Below are positions 31,132 through 39,969 of a DNA stretch of 64,000 nt, one piece after another; positions within the stretch are counted from its first letter, which is position 1, and every line of letters begins with the position of its first letter. The DNA lies in the NCBI RefSeq assembly GCF_002858925.1, contig NZ_PJRS01000004.1, positions 1-64,000 of the forward strand, in the 5' to 3' direction. Below the pieces are notes generated by a model. It did not search any database. It was given only the letters and a program-made list of their open reading frames with translations, and had not been told where the DNA came from. A program made the position numbers and the translations under genes. The DNA comes from Caulobacter zeae (GTDB lineage Bacteria > Pseudomonadota > Alphaproteobacteria > Caulobacterales > Caulobacteraceae).

Positions 31132-33042
31132 ATGCGCCTTGTTTCCCTGCTGGCCCTCGCGGCCGCAGTTCCCGCCCTCGCCCTGCCCGCCTACGCCATG
31201 GCCGATGACGCCGCGGCGGTCGACCAGGTGGTGGTCACCGCCAGCCGCGGTCCCGAGAACCTGTCGGAAGTCTCGACCAGCATGACGGTGATCGACGCCG
31301 AAGCGCTGAAGAAGGCCCAGGCCGTGGTGGTCTCCGACCTGCTGTCGCGCACCGCGGGCGTGACCGTCACCCGCAACGGCGGCGTCGGCGGCTCGACCCA
31401 GCTGCGCATCCGCGGCGCCGAGACCGACCAGACCGTGGTGCTGATCGACGGCGTCAAGCTGAACGATCCGTCCTCGACCGGCGGCGGCTACAACTTCGCC
31501 ACCCTGCTGGCCGGCAACATCAACCGCATCGAAGTGCTGCGCGGCTCGCAGTCGACCCTGTGGGGCAGCCAGGCCATCGGCGGTGTGGTCAACATGATCA
31601 CCGCCGTGCCGACCGGCCCGCTGGGCGCCACGGTATCGGCCGAGGCCGGGTCGCGCGACACCGCCTACGGCCACGCCGCCGTCAGCACCGGCGGCGACTG
31701 GGGCGGCTTCCGCCTGGCCGGCGCCTACTACACCACCGACGGCGTCTCGGCCTTCGGCAAGTCGTACGGCGGCAAGGAGAAGGACGGCTATCGCAACGCA
31801 GCCATCAGCAGCCGCCTGGACCTGAACGTCACCGACTGGGCCGCTGTCGACCTGCGCGCCTCGTACGCCGCGGCCAAGAACGAGTTCGACGGCTTCCCGG
31901 CCCCGCTCTTCGCCTTCGCCGACAGCCCCGAGTACGGCAAGACCAAGGAACTGGTCTCCTACGCCGGCGTGCGCCTGAGCGCCTTCGACGGCGCGCTGAA
32001 GAACCGCCTCGGCTACGGCTACACCCAGACCGACCGCGACAACTTCGATCCCAGCTCGTCGGTCCCCAAGACCTTCGACGCCCGCGGCACCAACAGCCGC
32101 TTCGAATACCAGGGCACGTGGACGATCAGCGAGGCTCTGCGCGCCACCTTCGGCGCCGAGACCGAACGTTCGTGGTTCCGCACCGCCTCGCCCTCGACCT
32201 TCGCCCCGAACCCGACGCCCGACCGTCACGCGGCCAGCACCGACAGCCTGTACCTGCAATTGCAGGCCAAGCCGGTCGCGGGCCTCGTGCTGACCGGCGG
32301 CGTGCGCCAGGAAGACCACTCGGCCTTCGGCGACGCCACCGTCTACCAGGCCGGCGCCACCTACTCGCCCAATGACGGCGTGACAGTGTTCCGCGCCAAC
32401 TACGGCGAAGGCTTCAAGGCCCCGTCGCTGTACCAGCTCTACAGCATCTACGGCGATCGCAACCTGAAGCCGGAAGAGTCCGAGAGCGTCGACCTGGGCG
32501 TCGAGCACAGCGTGCTGAACGGCCGGGTGCGCGCCGGCGTGACCTGGTTCCACCGCGACATCACCAACCAGATCGACTTCGTCTCGAACAACAATCCGCC
32601 GAACTACGGCGGCTACGCCAACTTCGCCAAGACCGAGACCAGCGGCGTCGAGCTGGAAGCCACGATCGAGGTGACCTCGGCCCTGCAGGTGACCGCCAAC
32701 TACACCAACATGGACGCCATCAACCGGTCGGCGACGAACAACGGCAAGCGCCTGCCGCGCCGCCCGAGCGAGACGGCCAACCTGAACGCCGACTACGACT
32801 GGTCGAACGGCCTGACCACGGGCTTTTCGGTGCAGTACGTGGGCGAAAGCTACGACAACGCCACCAACGCCCGCCGCCTGAAGAGCTACGCCCTGTTCGA
32901 CCTGCGCGCGGCCTATCCGGTCAACGAGCAGTTCGAGGTGTTCGGCCGCGTCGAGAACCTCTTCGACAAGGAATACCAGACGATCTACCGCTACGGCTCG
33001 GTGGGCCGCGGCTTCTTCGCCGGCGTGCGGGCGAAGTTCTGA
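31132..33042 (+). CDS. btuB: TonB-dependent vitamin B12 receptor
   Basis: Outer-membrane 22-strand receptor of 636 residues. A signal peptide (about 1-24, ending AYA) leads to the TonB box DQVVVTAS, a plug domain (about 35-150; QLRIRGAETDQTVVLIDG, VEVLRG-like IEVLRGSQSTLWGSQAIGG) and a beta barrel ending in the C-terminal phenylalanine. ATG 31132 has GGAGGA five bases upstream. The riboswitch upstream and the cobalamin genes downstream make B12 or cobinamide the substrate. The TGATG junction couples it to the next gene. Confidence 0.95.
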   Translation: MRLVSLLALAAAVPALALPAYAMADDAAAVDQVVVTASRGPENLSEVSTSMTVIDAEALKKAQAVVVSDLLSRTAGVTVTRNGGVGGSTQLRIRGAETDQTVVLIDGVKLNDPSSTGGGYNFATLLAGNINRIEVLRGSQSTLWGSQAIGGVVNMITAVPTGPLGATVSAEAGSRDTAYGHAAVSTGGDWGGFRLAGAYYTTDGVSAFGKSYGGKEKDGYRNAAISSRLDLNVTDWAAVDLRASYAAAKNEFDGFPAPLFAFADSPEYGKTKELVSYAGVRLSAFDGALKNRLGYGYTQTDRDNFDPSSSVPKTFDARGTNSRFEYQGTWTISEALRATFGAETERSWFRTASPSTFAPNPTPDRHAASTDSLYLQLQAKPVAGLVLTGGVRQEDHSAFGDATVYQAGATYSPNDGVTVFRANYGEGFKAPSLYQLYSIYGDRNLKPEESESVDLGVEHSVLNGRVRAGVTWFHRDITNQIDFVSNNNPPNYGGYANFAKTETSGVELEATIEVTSALQVTANYTNMDAINRSATNNGKRLPRRPSETANLNADYDWSNGLTTGFSVQYVGESYDNATNARRLKSYALFDLRAAYPVNEQFEVFGRVENLFDKEYQTIYRYGSVGRGFFAGVRAKF

Positions 33043-34028
33043 TGAGCGACGCGCCGTCGTCCCTTTCCGGACACGGCGGCCGCCTGGCGGCGGCGCAGGC
33101 GCGTTTTCCAGACGCGCCCGCGCCGTGGCTCGACCTGTCGACGGGGATCAATCCCCGCCCCTATCCGGTTCCGCCCCAGGCCTTCGAGGACTGGGGCCGC
33201 CTGCCCGATCCAGCCGACCTGCTGAAGCTGGAAGCCGTCGCCGCCGAGGCTTTCGGCGTCGAGGATCCCAGCCGGGTCGTCGCCCTGCCCGGCAGCGAGA
33301 CCGCCATCCGGCTGCTGCCCAAGATCCTGCCGCGCGGGCGCGTCAGCCTGCCCCTGCCCACCTATTCCAGCCACGCCCACGCCTGGCGACGCGTCGGCTC
33401 GGAAGTGGTCGCCGATCCGGCCCAGGCCGACGTCTGCGTTGTGGTGAACCCCAACAATCCCGACGGCCGCAGCCTGGCGCCCGAGGCGGTGCTGGCGCTG
33501 GGCCAGCGCGGCGCCGTGGTCGACGAAGCCTTTGTCGAGTGCGAGCCGTCGCTGTCGGTGGCGCGGTTCGCCGGCGCGCCCGGCCACGAGCGGCTGGTCG
33601 TGCTGCGCTCGTTCGGCAAGTTCTACGGCCTGGCCGGCCTTCGGCTGGGCTTCGTCATCGCCCGTCCGGCCCTGGCGCGCCGCCTGCGCGACACCCTGGG
33701 CGAATGGCCGCTCTCGGCGCCCGCCCTGGCCGCGGGCCTGGCGGCCTATCCCGACACCGCCTGGGCCGACGCCACGCGCGCCAGCCTGGCCGACGACGCC
33801 GCGCGCCTGGACGCCCTGCTGGCCGTCGCGGGTTTCGAGGTGGTCGGTGGAACCTGCCTGTTCCGGCTGGCGCGTATCGCCGACGCCCCGGCCCGCTTCG
33901 AGGCCCTGGCCCGCGCCGGGATCCTCACCCGCCCCTTCGACCACGACGCCAGCCTGCTACGCTTCGGCCTGCCCGGATACGACGCCGACTGGGCCCGCCT
34001 GACCGCCGCCCTGGAGACTTCGCGATGA
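33042..34028 (+). CDS. cobC: Threonine-phosphate decarboxylase (CobC/CobD-type aminotransferase fold)
   Basis: PLP enzyme of 328 residues making (R)-1-amino-2-propanol phosphate, the linker between corrin ring and nucleotide loop. It shows GSETAIRLLP, VVNPNNPDGR (substrate binding), VVDEAFVECEPS and the lysine motif SFGKFYGLAGLRLGF. The gene is called cobC in the Pseudomonas scheme and cobD in Salmonella. The start overlaps the btuB stop by one base. Confidence 0.93.
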   Translation: MSDAPSSLSGHGGRLAAAQARFPDAPAPWLDLSTGINPRPYPVPPQAFEDWGRLPDPADLLKLEAVAAEAFGVEDPSRVVALPGSETAIRLLPKILPRGRVSLPLPTYSSHAHAWRRVGSEVVADPAQADVCVVVNPNNPDGRSLAPEAVLALGQRGAVVDEAFVECEPSLSVARFAGAPGHERLVVLRSFGKFYGLAGLRLGFVIARPALARRLRDTLGEWPLSAPALAAGLAAYPDTAWADATRASLADDAARLDALLAVAGFEVVGGTCLFRLARIADAPARFEALARAGILTRPFDHDASLLRFGLPGYDADWARLTAALETSR

Positions 34029-34627
34029 CCGACGAAAACACCCAGCACGCCGAGGCCATGCGCGCCCTGAAGGCCGAGCGCGAAGAGCTGATGAAAACCA
34101 AGACGCTCGAGAAGGGCCTGCTGCTGGTCCACACCGGCGACGGCAAGGGCAAGTCCTCGGCCGGCTTCGGCATGGTCGCCCGCTCGCTGGGCTGGGGCAT
34201 GCAGGTGGGCGTGGTGCAGTTCATCAAGGGCAAGTGGAAGACCGGCGAGCGCCTGTTCTTCAGCCGCTTTCCTGACCAGGTGCGCTACCGCGTGATGGGC
34301 GAGGGCTTCACCTGGGACACCCAGGACCGCGAGCGCGACATCGCCGCCGCAAAGGCCGCCTGGGAAGAGTCCAAGGCGATGATCGCCGATCCGACGCTGG
34401 ACTTCGTGCTGCTGGACGAGATCAACATCGCCCTGCGCTACGACTATCTCGACATCGACGAGGTGGTGGCGGTGCTGAAGGCCCGTCCCAACGACAAGCA
34501 CGTCTGCCTGACCGGCCGCAACGCCAAGCCGCAGCTTCTGGAGATCGCCGACCTGGTCACCGAGATGACCCTGGTCAAGCATCCCTTCGAGCAGGGCTTC
34601 AAGGCCCAGCGCGGGGTCGAGTTTTGA
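34025..34627 (+). CDS. cobO: Cob(I)yrinic acid a,c-diamide adenosyltransferase
   Basis: 200 residues. P-loop HTGDGKGKSSAGFG (about 37-50), then VGVVQFIKGKW, GEGFTWDTQD and VLLDEINIALRYDYL, all standard for the CobO/BtuR (CobA) class. It adds the 5'-deoxyadenosyl group to Co(I) corrinoids, including imported ones. ATG at 34025 overlaps the preceding stop (ATGA); the end overlaps the next gene by TTGA. Confidence 0.95.
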   Translation: MTDENTQHAEAMRALKAEREELMKTKTLEKGLLLVHTGDGKGKSSAGFGMVARSLGWGMQVGVVQFIKGKWKTGERLFFSRFPDQVRYRVMGEGFTWDTQDRERDIAAAKAAWEESKAMIADPTLDFVLLDEINIALRYDYLDIDEVVAVLKARPNDKHVCLTGRNAKPQLLEIADLVTEMTLVKHPFEQGFKAQRGVEF

Positions 34628-35481
34628 GCGGCCTGAGCCGCCGTACGGCCCTGGGCGCTGGCCTGGCGGTCGGGCTTGGCGCGGGCGCCGTTCAGGCGGC
34701 CGTGCGCAAGCCGCGCCTCGTCTCGCTCAATCCGTGCCTGGACGGCGTGCTGGTCGAGGTGGCCGACCGCGACCAGATCGCGGCGCTGAGCCACTACGCC
34801 CGCGACCCGCAGCAGTCGAGCATAGCCGAGCGCGCCAAGAGCTATCCGATCACCTACGAGAGCGCCGAGGAGGTGATCGCGCTGCGGCCCGACGTGGTGC
34901 TGAGCGCCGCCCACTCCTCGCCCGCCACCCGCGCGGCGCTGAAGCGGCTGGGCGTGCGGGCCGAACTCTTCAAGGTGCCCAACAGCTGGGTCGAGAACCA
35001 GGCCGACATCCGCCGCATCGCCGACGCCGCCGGCCATCCGGAGCGCGGCGAGGCGCTGATCGCCCGCATCGACCGGGCCCTGGCCGCCTCGGCCCCGCCG
35101 CCGGGCGCCAAGCCCCTGGAGGCGCTGGTGTTCCAGCCCAACGGCTTCGCGGCCGGCGAAGGCACGCTGGTCGACGAGATGATGAAGCGCGCCGGCTTTA
35201 CGAACGTCGCCAGCCGCTATGGCCTGAAGAAGTGGGGCAATGTCTCGCTGGAACGCCTGCTGGCCGATCCGCCGCAGGTGCTGCTGGCCGGCCAGGCGCG
35301 GCCCGACGCCCCGACCTGGGCCGAGCGCATGCTCAGCCACCCCGCCCTCGCCAGCGTGAGCCATCGCATGACCCGCGCCACCTTCCCCGAACGGCTGCTC
35401 TATTGCGGCGGCCCGACCCTGATCGACACCGCTGCGACCCTGGCGGCCGCCCGCCGCCAAGTGCTGAAGGCCCGCGCATGA
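34624..35481 (+). CDS. btuF: Cobalamin ABC transporter substrate-binding protein, BtuF-like
   Basis: 285 residues, periplasmic. TTG start (TTGA overlap with cobO) gives MSGLSRRTALGAGLAVG, a signal peptide with a twin-arginine-like SRRTAL. The body has the helical-backbone binding-protein layout: PRLVSLNPCLDGVL, ALSHYARDPQQ, SYPITYESAEEVIALRPDVVL, KVPNSW. Binds corrinoids delivered by BtuB. No lipobox is present. Confidence 0.88.
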   Translation: MSGLSRRTALGAGLAVGLGAGAVQAAVRKPRLVSLNPCLDGVLVEVADRDQIAALSHYARDPQQSSIAERAKSYPITYESAEEVIALRPDVVLSAAHSSPATRAALKRLGVRAELFKVPNSWVENQADIRRIADAAGHPERGEALIARIDRALAASAPPPGAKPLEALVFQPNGFAAGEGTLVDEMMKRAGFTNVASRYGLKKWGNVSLERLLADPPQVLLAGQARPDAPTWAERMLSHPALASVSHRMTRATFPERLLYCGGPTLIDTAATLAAARRQVLKARA

Positions 35482-36464
35482 GCCATTCCCGCCGTTCCTG
35501 GCTGCTGATCGGCGGCCTCCTGCTGGCCATAGCCGTCCTGTTTGGCCTGTCGCTGATGAGCGGCCGGGTCTGGGCGCCATGGAGCGCCTGGGTCGACCGC
35601 GCCGATCCGCGCTGGGCGATCATCTTCGAACTGCGCTTGCCACGCACGGTGCTGGCCGTAGCGATCGGCGCGGCGCTGGGCCTGTCGGGCGCGGCCATGC
35701 AGGGCTACACCCGTAACCCGCTGGCCGATCCGGGCGTGCTGGGGGTATCGTCCATGGCCGCGCTCGGCGCGGTGATGAGCCTTTATCTGGGCCTGGCCTT
35801 CACCGCGACCTGGCTGCTGCCGGCCTGCGCGATCCTGGGCGCGGGCCTGGGCGTCGTCCTGATGCTCGCTCTGGCCGGGACCACCGGCGGCACGGTGACC
35901 TTCCTGCTGGCCGGCGTGATCCTCAACACCGTGGCCAGCGCCGGCGTCGCCCTGGCCCTGTCGCTGGCTCCCAATCCCTGGGCGGCGCAGGAGATCATCA
36001 GCTGGCTCTTGGGCTCGCTGGCCGACCGCAGCGTCGAGGAGGTGCGGCTGGCCGTGCCCCTGATCATCGTCGGCCTGGCCATCCTGCTGACCCTGCGCAA
36101 GTCGCTGGACGCCCTGACCCTGGGCGAGACCGGGGCCACCGCCCTGGGCGTCAACCTGTCGGCCGTGCGGGTGATCCTGGCCGTCGGCGTCGGGATCGCC
36201 TCGGGGGCCAGCGTGGCGGTGACCGGCCTGATCGGCTTCGTCGGCCTGATCGCCCCGCACCTTGTGCGTCCCTTGGTCGGGCACCGGCCGGGCGCCCTGC
36301 TCGTCCCCTCGGCGCTGGCCGGCTCGGCCCTGGTGCTGGCGGCCGACATCGTCGTGCGGTTGACGCCCTCGGCCGCCGAGATGCGACTGGGCGTGGCCAC
36401 CGCCGCCGTTGGCGGGCCATTCTTCCTGGCCCTCCTGATTTCCATGCGCCGGAGGCTCGCTTGA
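35478..36464 (+). CDS. btuC: Cobalamin ABC transporter permease, FecCD/BtuC family
   Basis: 328 residues with about ten membrane helices. The signatures LRLPRTVLAVAIGAALGLSGAAMQG (in two parts), NPLADPGVLGVSSMAALGAV and GLIGFVGLIAPHLVRPLVG are the FecCD/BtuC hallmarks, the last being the contact with the ATPase. ATGA overlap with btuF and TTGA overlap with btuD. Confidence 0.95.
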   Translation: MSHSRRSWLLIGGLLLAIAVLFGLSLMSGRVWAPWSAWVDRADPRWAIIFELRLPRTVLAVAIGAALGLSGAAMQGYTRNPLADPGVLGVSSMAALGAVMSLYLGLAFTATWLLPACAILGAGLGVVLMLALAGTTGGTVTFLLAGVILNTVASAGVALALSLAPNPWAAQEIISWLLGSLADRSVEEVRLAVPLIIVGLAILLTLRKSLDALTLGETGATALGVNLSAVRVILAVGVGIASGASVAVTGLIGFVGLIAPHLVRPLVGHRPGALLVPSALAGSALVLAADIVVRLTPSAAEMRLGVATAAVGGPFFLALLISMRRRLA

Positions 36465-37243
36465 CCCTCTCCACGCTTTCCGCCGAGAACCTGACCGTTT
36501 CGCTGGGCGGCCGCGCCGTGCTGCACGGGGTCTCCGCCGAGTTCCGGGCCGGCGAGGTCACCGCCGTGGTCGGCCCCAACGGCGCGGGCAAGTCGACCCT
36601 GCTGGCCTGCCTGGCGGGCCTGCGCAAGCCGGACGCGGGCAGCGTCAGTCTGGCCGGCGCGCCGCTGGCCGCCCTGTCGCACCGAGAACGCGCCCGGAAG
36701 ATCGGCTTCCTGCCACAGACGCCGGAAGTGGCCTGGGCGGTGGACGTCGAAACCCTGGTGGGCCTTGGCCGAACGCCCCACAGCGGCATGCGCGGCCTGT
36801 CGGAAGCCGACCGACTGGCCGTGGCCCGGGCGCTCAAGCACACCGACCTCGAAGACCTCGCCCGTCGCGAGGTCAAGAGCCTGTCGGGCGGCGAGCGCGG
36901 CCGGGCCCTGTTCGCCCGGGTGCTGGCCGGCGAGCCGAGCTGGCTGTTGGCCGACGAGCCGCTGGCGGGCCTGGATCCCGGCCACCAGCTCGATGCGGTG
37001 GACCTGATGCGCGGCTTCGCCGCCCAGGCCGGCCAGGGCGTGGTCATGACCCTGCACGACCTGGCCATCGCCGCGCGCCTGGCCGACCGCGTGCTGGTGC
37101 TGGTCGACGGACGGCTGATCGCCGACGGCCCGCCGCGCGAGGCCTTGACGCCCGACGTGCTGGCCCGCGCCTATGGAGTCACGGCAAGAGTGGTCGAGGG
37201 CCAGTCCGGCCCGCTGATCGAACTTGTGGGACGCCATGGCTGA
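36461..37243 (+). CDS. btuD: Cobalamin ABC transporter ATPase
   Basis: 260 residues: Walker A GPNGAGKST (about 41-49), Q-loop FLPQTPEVAW, signature LSGGERGRALFARVL, Walker B WLLADEPLAGLD, switch His in MTLHDLAIAARL. Start TTG 36461. Completes the BtuCD-F importer. Confidence 0.95.
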   Translation: MTLSTLSAENLTVSLGGRAVLHGVSAEFRAGEVTAVVGPNGAGKSTLLACLAGLRKPDAGSVSLAGAPLAALSHRERARKIGFLPQTPEVAWAVDVETLVGLGRTPHSGMRGLSEADRLAVARALKHTDLEDLARREVKSLSGGERGRALFARVLAGEPSWLLADEPLAGLDPGHQLDAVDLMRGFAAQAGQGVVMTLHDLAIAARLADRVLVLVDGRLIADGPPREALTPDVLARAYGVTARVVEGQSGPLIELVGRHG

Positions 37244-38192
37244 ACCCCTGCTGCTCGCGCCTCCGCTGGCCCTGCTGATCGAGGCCCTGGTCGGCTATCC
37301 GCAAGGCCTGCACAAGGTTCTGCCGCATCCGGTGACCTGGATCGGCAAGGCGATCGAGGCGATGGAGCGGCGGTGGAACCAGCCCGAGCGCACCGAGATC
37401 CGGCGCAAGGAGCTGGGCGTCGTCACCGTGGCGATCCTGGTCGGGGCCGCGATCCTGGTCGGCAGTATTCTGGAGGCGGCCTTCGACAGCGGCCTCCTGG
37501 CGACGCTGGCCGTGGCGCTGCTGGCGACGCTGGGCCTGGCGCAGCGCAGCCTGCACCAGCATGTCATGGCCGTGCTCGACCCGCTGGAGGGCGGCGACCT
37601 GCCCGCCGCCCGCGAGGCGGTGAGCCGGATCGTCGGGCGCGACGTCGACGATCTTGATCTGCACGGCGTCACCGCCGCGGCTCTGGAAAGCCTGGCCGAG
37701 AGCTTCAACGACGGCGTGGTCGCTCCGGCCTCGTGGCTCACCCTGTTCGGCCTGCCGGGCCTCTTCGCCTACAAGGCCGTGAACACTGCCGACAGCCAGA
37801 TCGGCCACATGGAGCCGCGCTGGCGATCGTTCGGCTGGGCCGCGGCCAAGACCGACGACGTGATGAACTGGGTCCCCGCACGCCTGGCCGGCGGCCTGAT
37901 CTGCGTGGCGGCCGGCTGGAAGGGCTGGGCGACCATGCGGCGCGATGCGCGCAAGCACGCCTCGCCCAACGCCGGCTGGCCCGAGGCGGCCATGGCGGGC
38001 GCGCTGGGCGTCAAGCTGGGCGGACCGGCCCGCTACGACGGCGAGACCACTGAGCGCCCCAGCTTCGGCGACGGCCGTGCGCCGGACCTGACCGACCTGC
38101 GCCGGGGCCTGCGGATCTACCGCCGCGCCTGCGCCCTGCTGTGGCTGCTGGTCACCCTGCTGTGCCTGGGCGGCTGGAGACTGACCCAATGA
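37236..38192 (+). CDS. cbiB: Adenosylcobinamide-phosphate synthase
   Basis: 318 residues, integral membrane. It attaches aminopropanol phosphate to adenosylcobyric acid. Family marks: the start PLALLIEALVGYPQGLHKVLPHPVTWIGK, read as DPxxxPHPVxWIG-like; ESLAESFNDGVVAPASW; NTADSQIGH; and LICVAAG with MRRDARKHASPNAGWPEAAMAGALGVKLGG toward the end. I start at ATG 37236 rather than TTG 37224 because GGGA precedes it. In the Pseudomonas scheme the gene is cobD. Overlaps btuD by eight bases and cobT by four. Confidence 0.94.
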   Translation: MAEPLLLAPPLALLIEALVGYPQGLHKVLPHPVTWIGKAIEAMERRWNQPERTEIRRKELGVVTVAILVGAAILVGSILEAAFDSGLLATLAVALLATLGLAQRSLHQHVMAVLDPLEGGDLPAAREAVSRIVGRDVDDLDLHGVTAAALESLAESFNDGVVAPASWLTLFGLPGLFAYKAVNTADSQIGHMEPRWRSFGWAAAKTDDVMNWVPARLAGGLICVAAGWKGWATMRRDARKHASPNAGWPEAAMAGALGVKLGGPARYDGETTERPSFGDGRAPDLTDLRRGLRIYRRACALLWLLVTLLCLGGWRLTQ

Positions 38193-39214
38193 CCTTCGTT
38201 CCGCCGACCATCACCGCAGTCGACTGCGCGCTCGAGTCCCGGCTGCGCGCCAAGCTGGACGGCAAGGCCAAACCGCCCGGGTCGCTGGGCCGGATCGAGG
38301 ACCTGGCTGTGCGCCTGGGCCTGATCGCGAACGACCTGGCGCCCCGCGCCGACCGTACGGCGCTGCTGGTGTTCGCCGGCGACCATGGCCTGACCGAGGA
38401 AGGCGTCTCCAGCTATCCGTCCGGCGTGACCGTCGCCATGGTCGGCCTGTTCCTGTCGGGCCGCTCCAGCGTCAACGCCTTCGCCAAGGCGACCAGCGTG
38501 TCGGTCAAGGTGGTCGACGCCGGCGTCGCCGCCGACCTGCCGGCCCATCCGGACCTGATCGACGCCAAGGTGCGCCCGGGCGCCCGCAACGCCGCCCGCG
38601 AGCCCGCCCTGACCCGGCAGGAGACGCATCTGGCCCTAACGCGGGGGATCGAGATCGCTGGCCACGCCCTCGACGAAGCGGATGTGCTGGCCATCGGCGA
38701 GATGGGCATCGGCAACAGTTCGGCCGCCGCGCTCGTCATGCATCGCCTGGCCCCCGCGCCACTGGACGCCTGCATCGGTCAGGGCACCGGACACGACGCC
38801 GACGGGCTGGCGCGCAAGGCCGCCGCCATCGCCCGCGCCGCCGCCCGCAGCGACGCCGAGGATCCTTTCTCCGTCCTGGCGGAGTTCGGCGGCTGCGAGA
38901 TCACGATGATGGCCGGCGCGGTGCTGGGCGCGGCCGCGCGGCGGCGTCCGGTGCTGGTCGACGGCTTCATCGCCACGGCCGCGGCCCTGGCGGCCATACG
39001 TCTGGCCCCAGAGGCCCTCGACTACTGCGTCTTCGCTCACGGCTCGGCCGAGAAGGGCCACGCGGCGATGCTGGCGGCGCTCAGCGCCGAGCCCCTGCTC
39101 GACCTTGACCTGCGGCTGGGCGAAGGCACCGGCGCGGTTCTGGCGGCCCCGCTGCTGGCGGCCGCCGCCAACCTGCTGACGCAGGTGGCCGACCTGGCCG
39201 ACGTGCTGGGATGA
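38189..39214 (+). CDS. cobT: Nicotinate-nucleotide--dimethylbenzimidazole phosphoribosyltransferase
   Basis: 341 residues; activates the lower ligand as alpha-ribazole phosphate. Motifs: KPPGSLGRIEDLA, LLVFAGDHGLTEEGVSSYP, EMGIGNSSAAA, IGQGTGHD, and the catalytic glutamate in LRLGEGTGA (Glu312). In Pseudomonas nomenclature it is cobU. ATGA overlap with both neighbours. Confidence 0.96.
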   Translation: MTFVPPTITAVDCALESRLRAKLDGKAKPPGSLGRIEDLAVRLGLIANDLAPRADRTALLVFAGDHGLTEEGVSSYPSGVTVAMVGLFLSGRSSVNAFAKATSVSVKVVDAGVAADLPAHPDLIDAKVRPGARNAAREPALTRQETHLALTRGIEIAGHALDEADVLAIGEMGIGNSSAAALVMHRLAPAPLDACIGQGTGHDADGLARKAAAIARAAARSDAEDPFSVLAEFGGCEITMMAGAVLGAAARRRPVLVDGFIATAAALAAIRLAPEALDYCVFAHGSAEKGHAAMLAALSAEPLLDLDLRLGEGTGAVLAAPLLAAAANLLTQVADLADVLG

Positions 39215-39969
39215 TCGGCCGCCAGGTCCAGTTGCTGCTCTGCGCGGTGCAGTTCCTGACCCGCCTGCCCACCCCGCCCCTGCGCGGCTTCGAACCCGAC
39301 TGGATCACTCGCTCGACCCGCTATTTCCCGCTGGTCGGCCTCCTGGTCGGCGGGGTCTGCGCGCTCGTGCTGCTGGCCGCCGGACAGGTCTGGAGCGGCT
39401 GGGTCCCGGCCCTGCTGGCCCTGGGCGTCGGCCTGCTGCTGACCGGCGGCTTCCACGAGGACGGCCTGGCCGACACCGTCGACGGACTGGGCGGCGGCCA
39501 GACCCGCGAGCGCCGCCTGGAGATCATGAAGGACAGCCGCGTCGGGACCTATGGCGTGCTGGCTCTCCTCGTCGTGCAGGGCGCCAAGGCCGCGACCCTG
39601 GCCACGTTGACGCCGATGAACGCGGCGCTGGCCCTGCTGGCCGCCCACGGCGTCGGGCGCGTGGCGGCGGTGGCGACCATGGCCGCCCTGCCCCATGTCA
39701 GCGACCGCGCCGACGCCAAGTACAAGCCCGCGCCGGACGGCGTGAAACCGGCCGAGGTGCTGGTCGCCGCGATCCTGGGCCTATGGCCGCTGCTGCTGGC
39801 CCCGCCGCTGGGCGCGCTGGCCGCGATCGGCCTCGCCGCCGCCTTCGCCGTCGCCATGGCCTTGCTGGCCCGCCGCCTGATCGGCGGCTATGTCGGCGAC
39901 GTGCTGGGCGCGATCGAGCAGCTCGCCGAGCTGGGCGCCCTGCTGGGCCTGGCGGCCGTGCTGGCATGA
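39211..39969 (+). CDS. cobS: Adenosylcobinamide-GDP ribazoletransferase
   Basis: 252 residues, membrane protein with several helices. Joins AdoCbi-GDP and alpha-ribazole (phosphate) to give adenosylcobalamin (phosphate). The start has QFLTRLPTP, then TRYFPLVGLLVG and the active-site acidic motif HEDGLADTVDGLGGG, then MKDSRVGTYG, all standard for CobS. In Pseudomonas terms cobV. Confidence 0.96.
   Translation: MIGRQVQLLLCAVQFLTRLPTPPLRGFEPDWITRSTRYFPLVGLLVGGVCALVLLAAGQVWSGWVPALLALGVGLLLTGGFHEDGLADTVDGLGGGQTRERRLEIMKDSRVGTYGVLALLVVQGAKAATLATLTPMNAALALLAAHGVGRVAAVATMAALPHVSDRADAKYKPAPDGVKPAEVLVAAILGLWPLLLAPPLGALAAIGLAAAFAVAMALLARRLIGGYVGDVLGAIEQLAELGALLGLAAVLA

Noticed and set aside
30268..32553. 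761-codon minus-strand frame extending cobU across the riboswitch and btuB
   Set aside because: cobU starts at TTG 30783 with GGAGG; the upstream part is antisense to btuB and has no family features.
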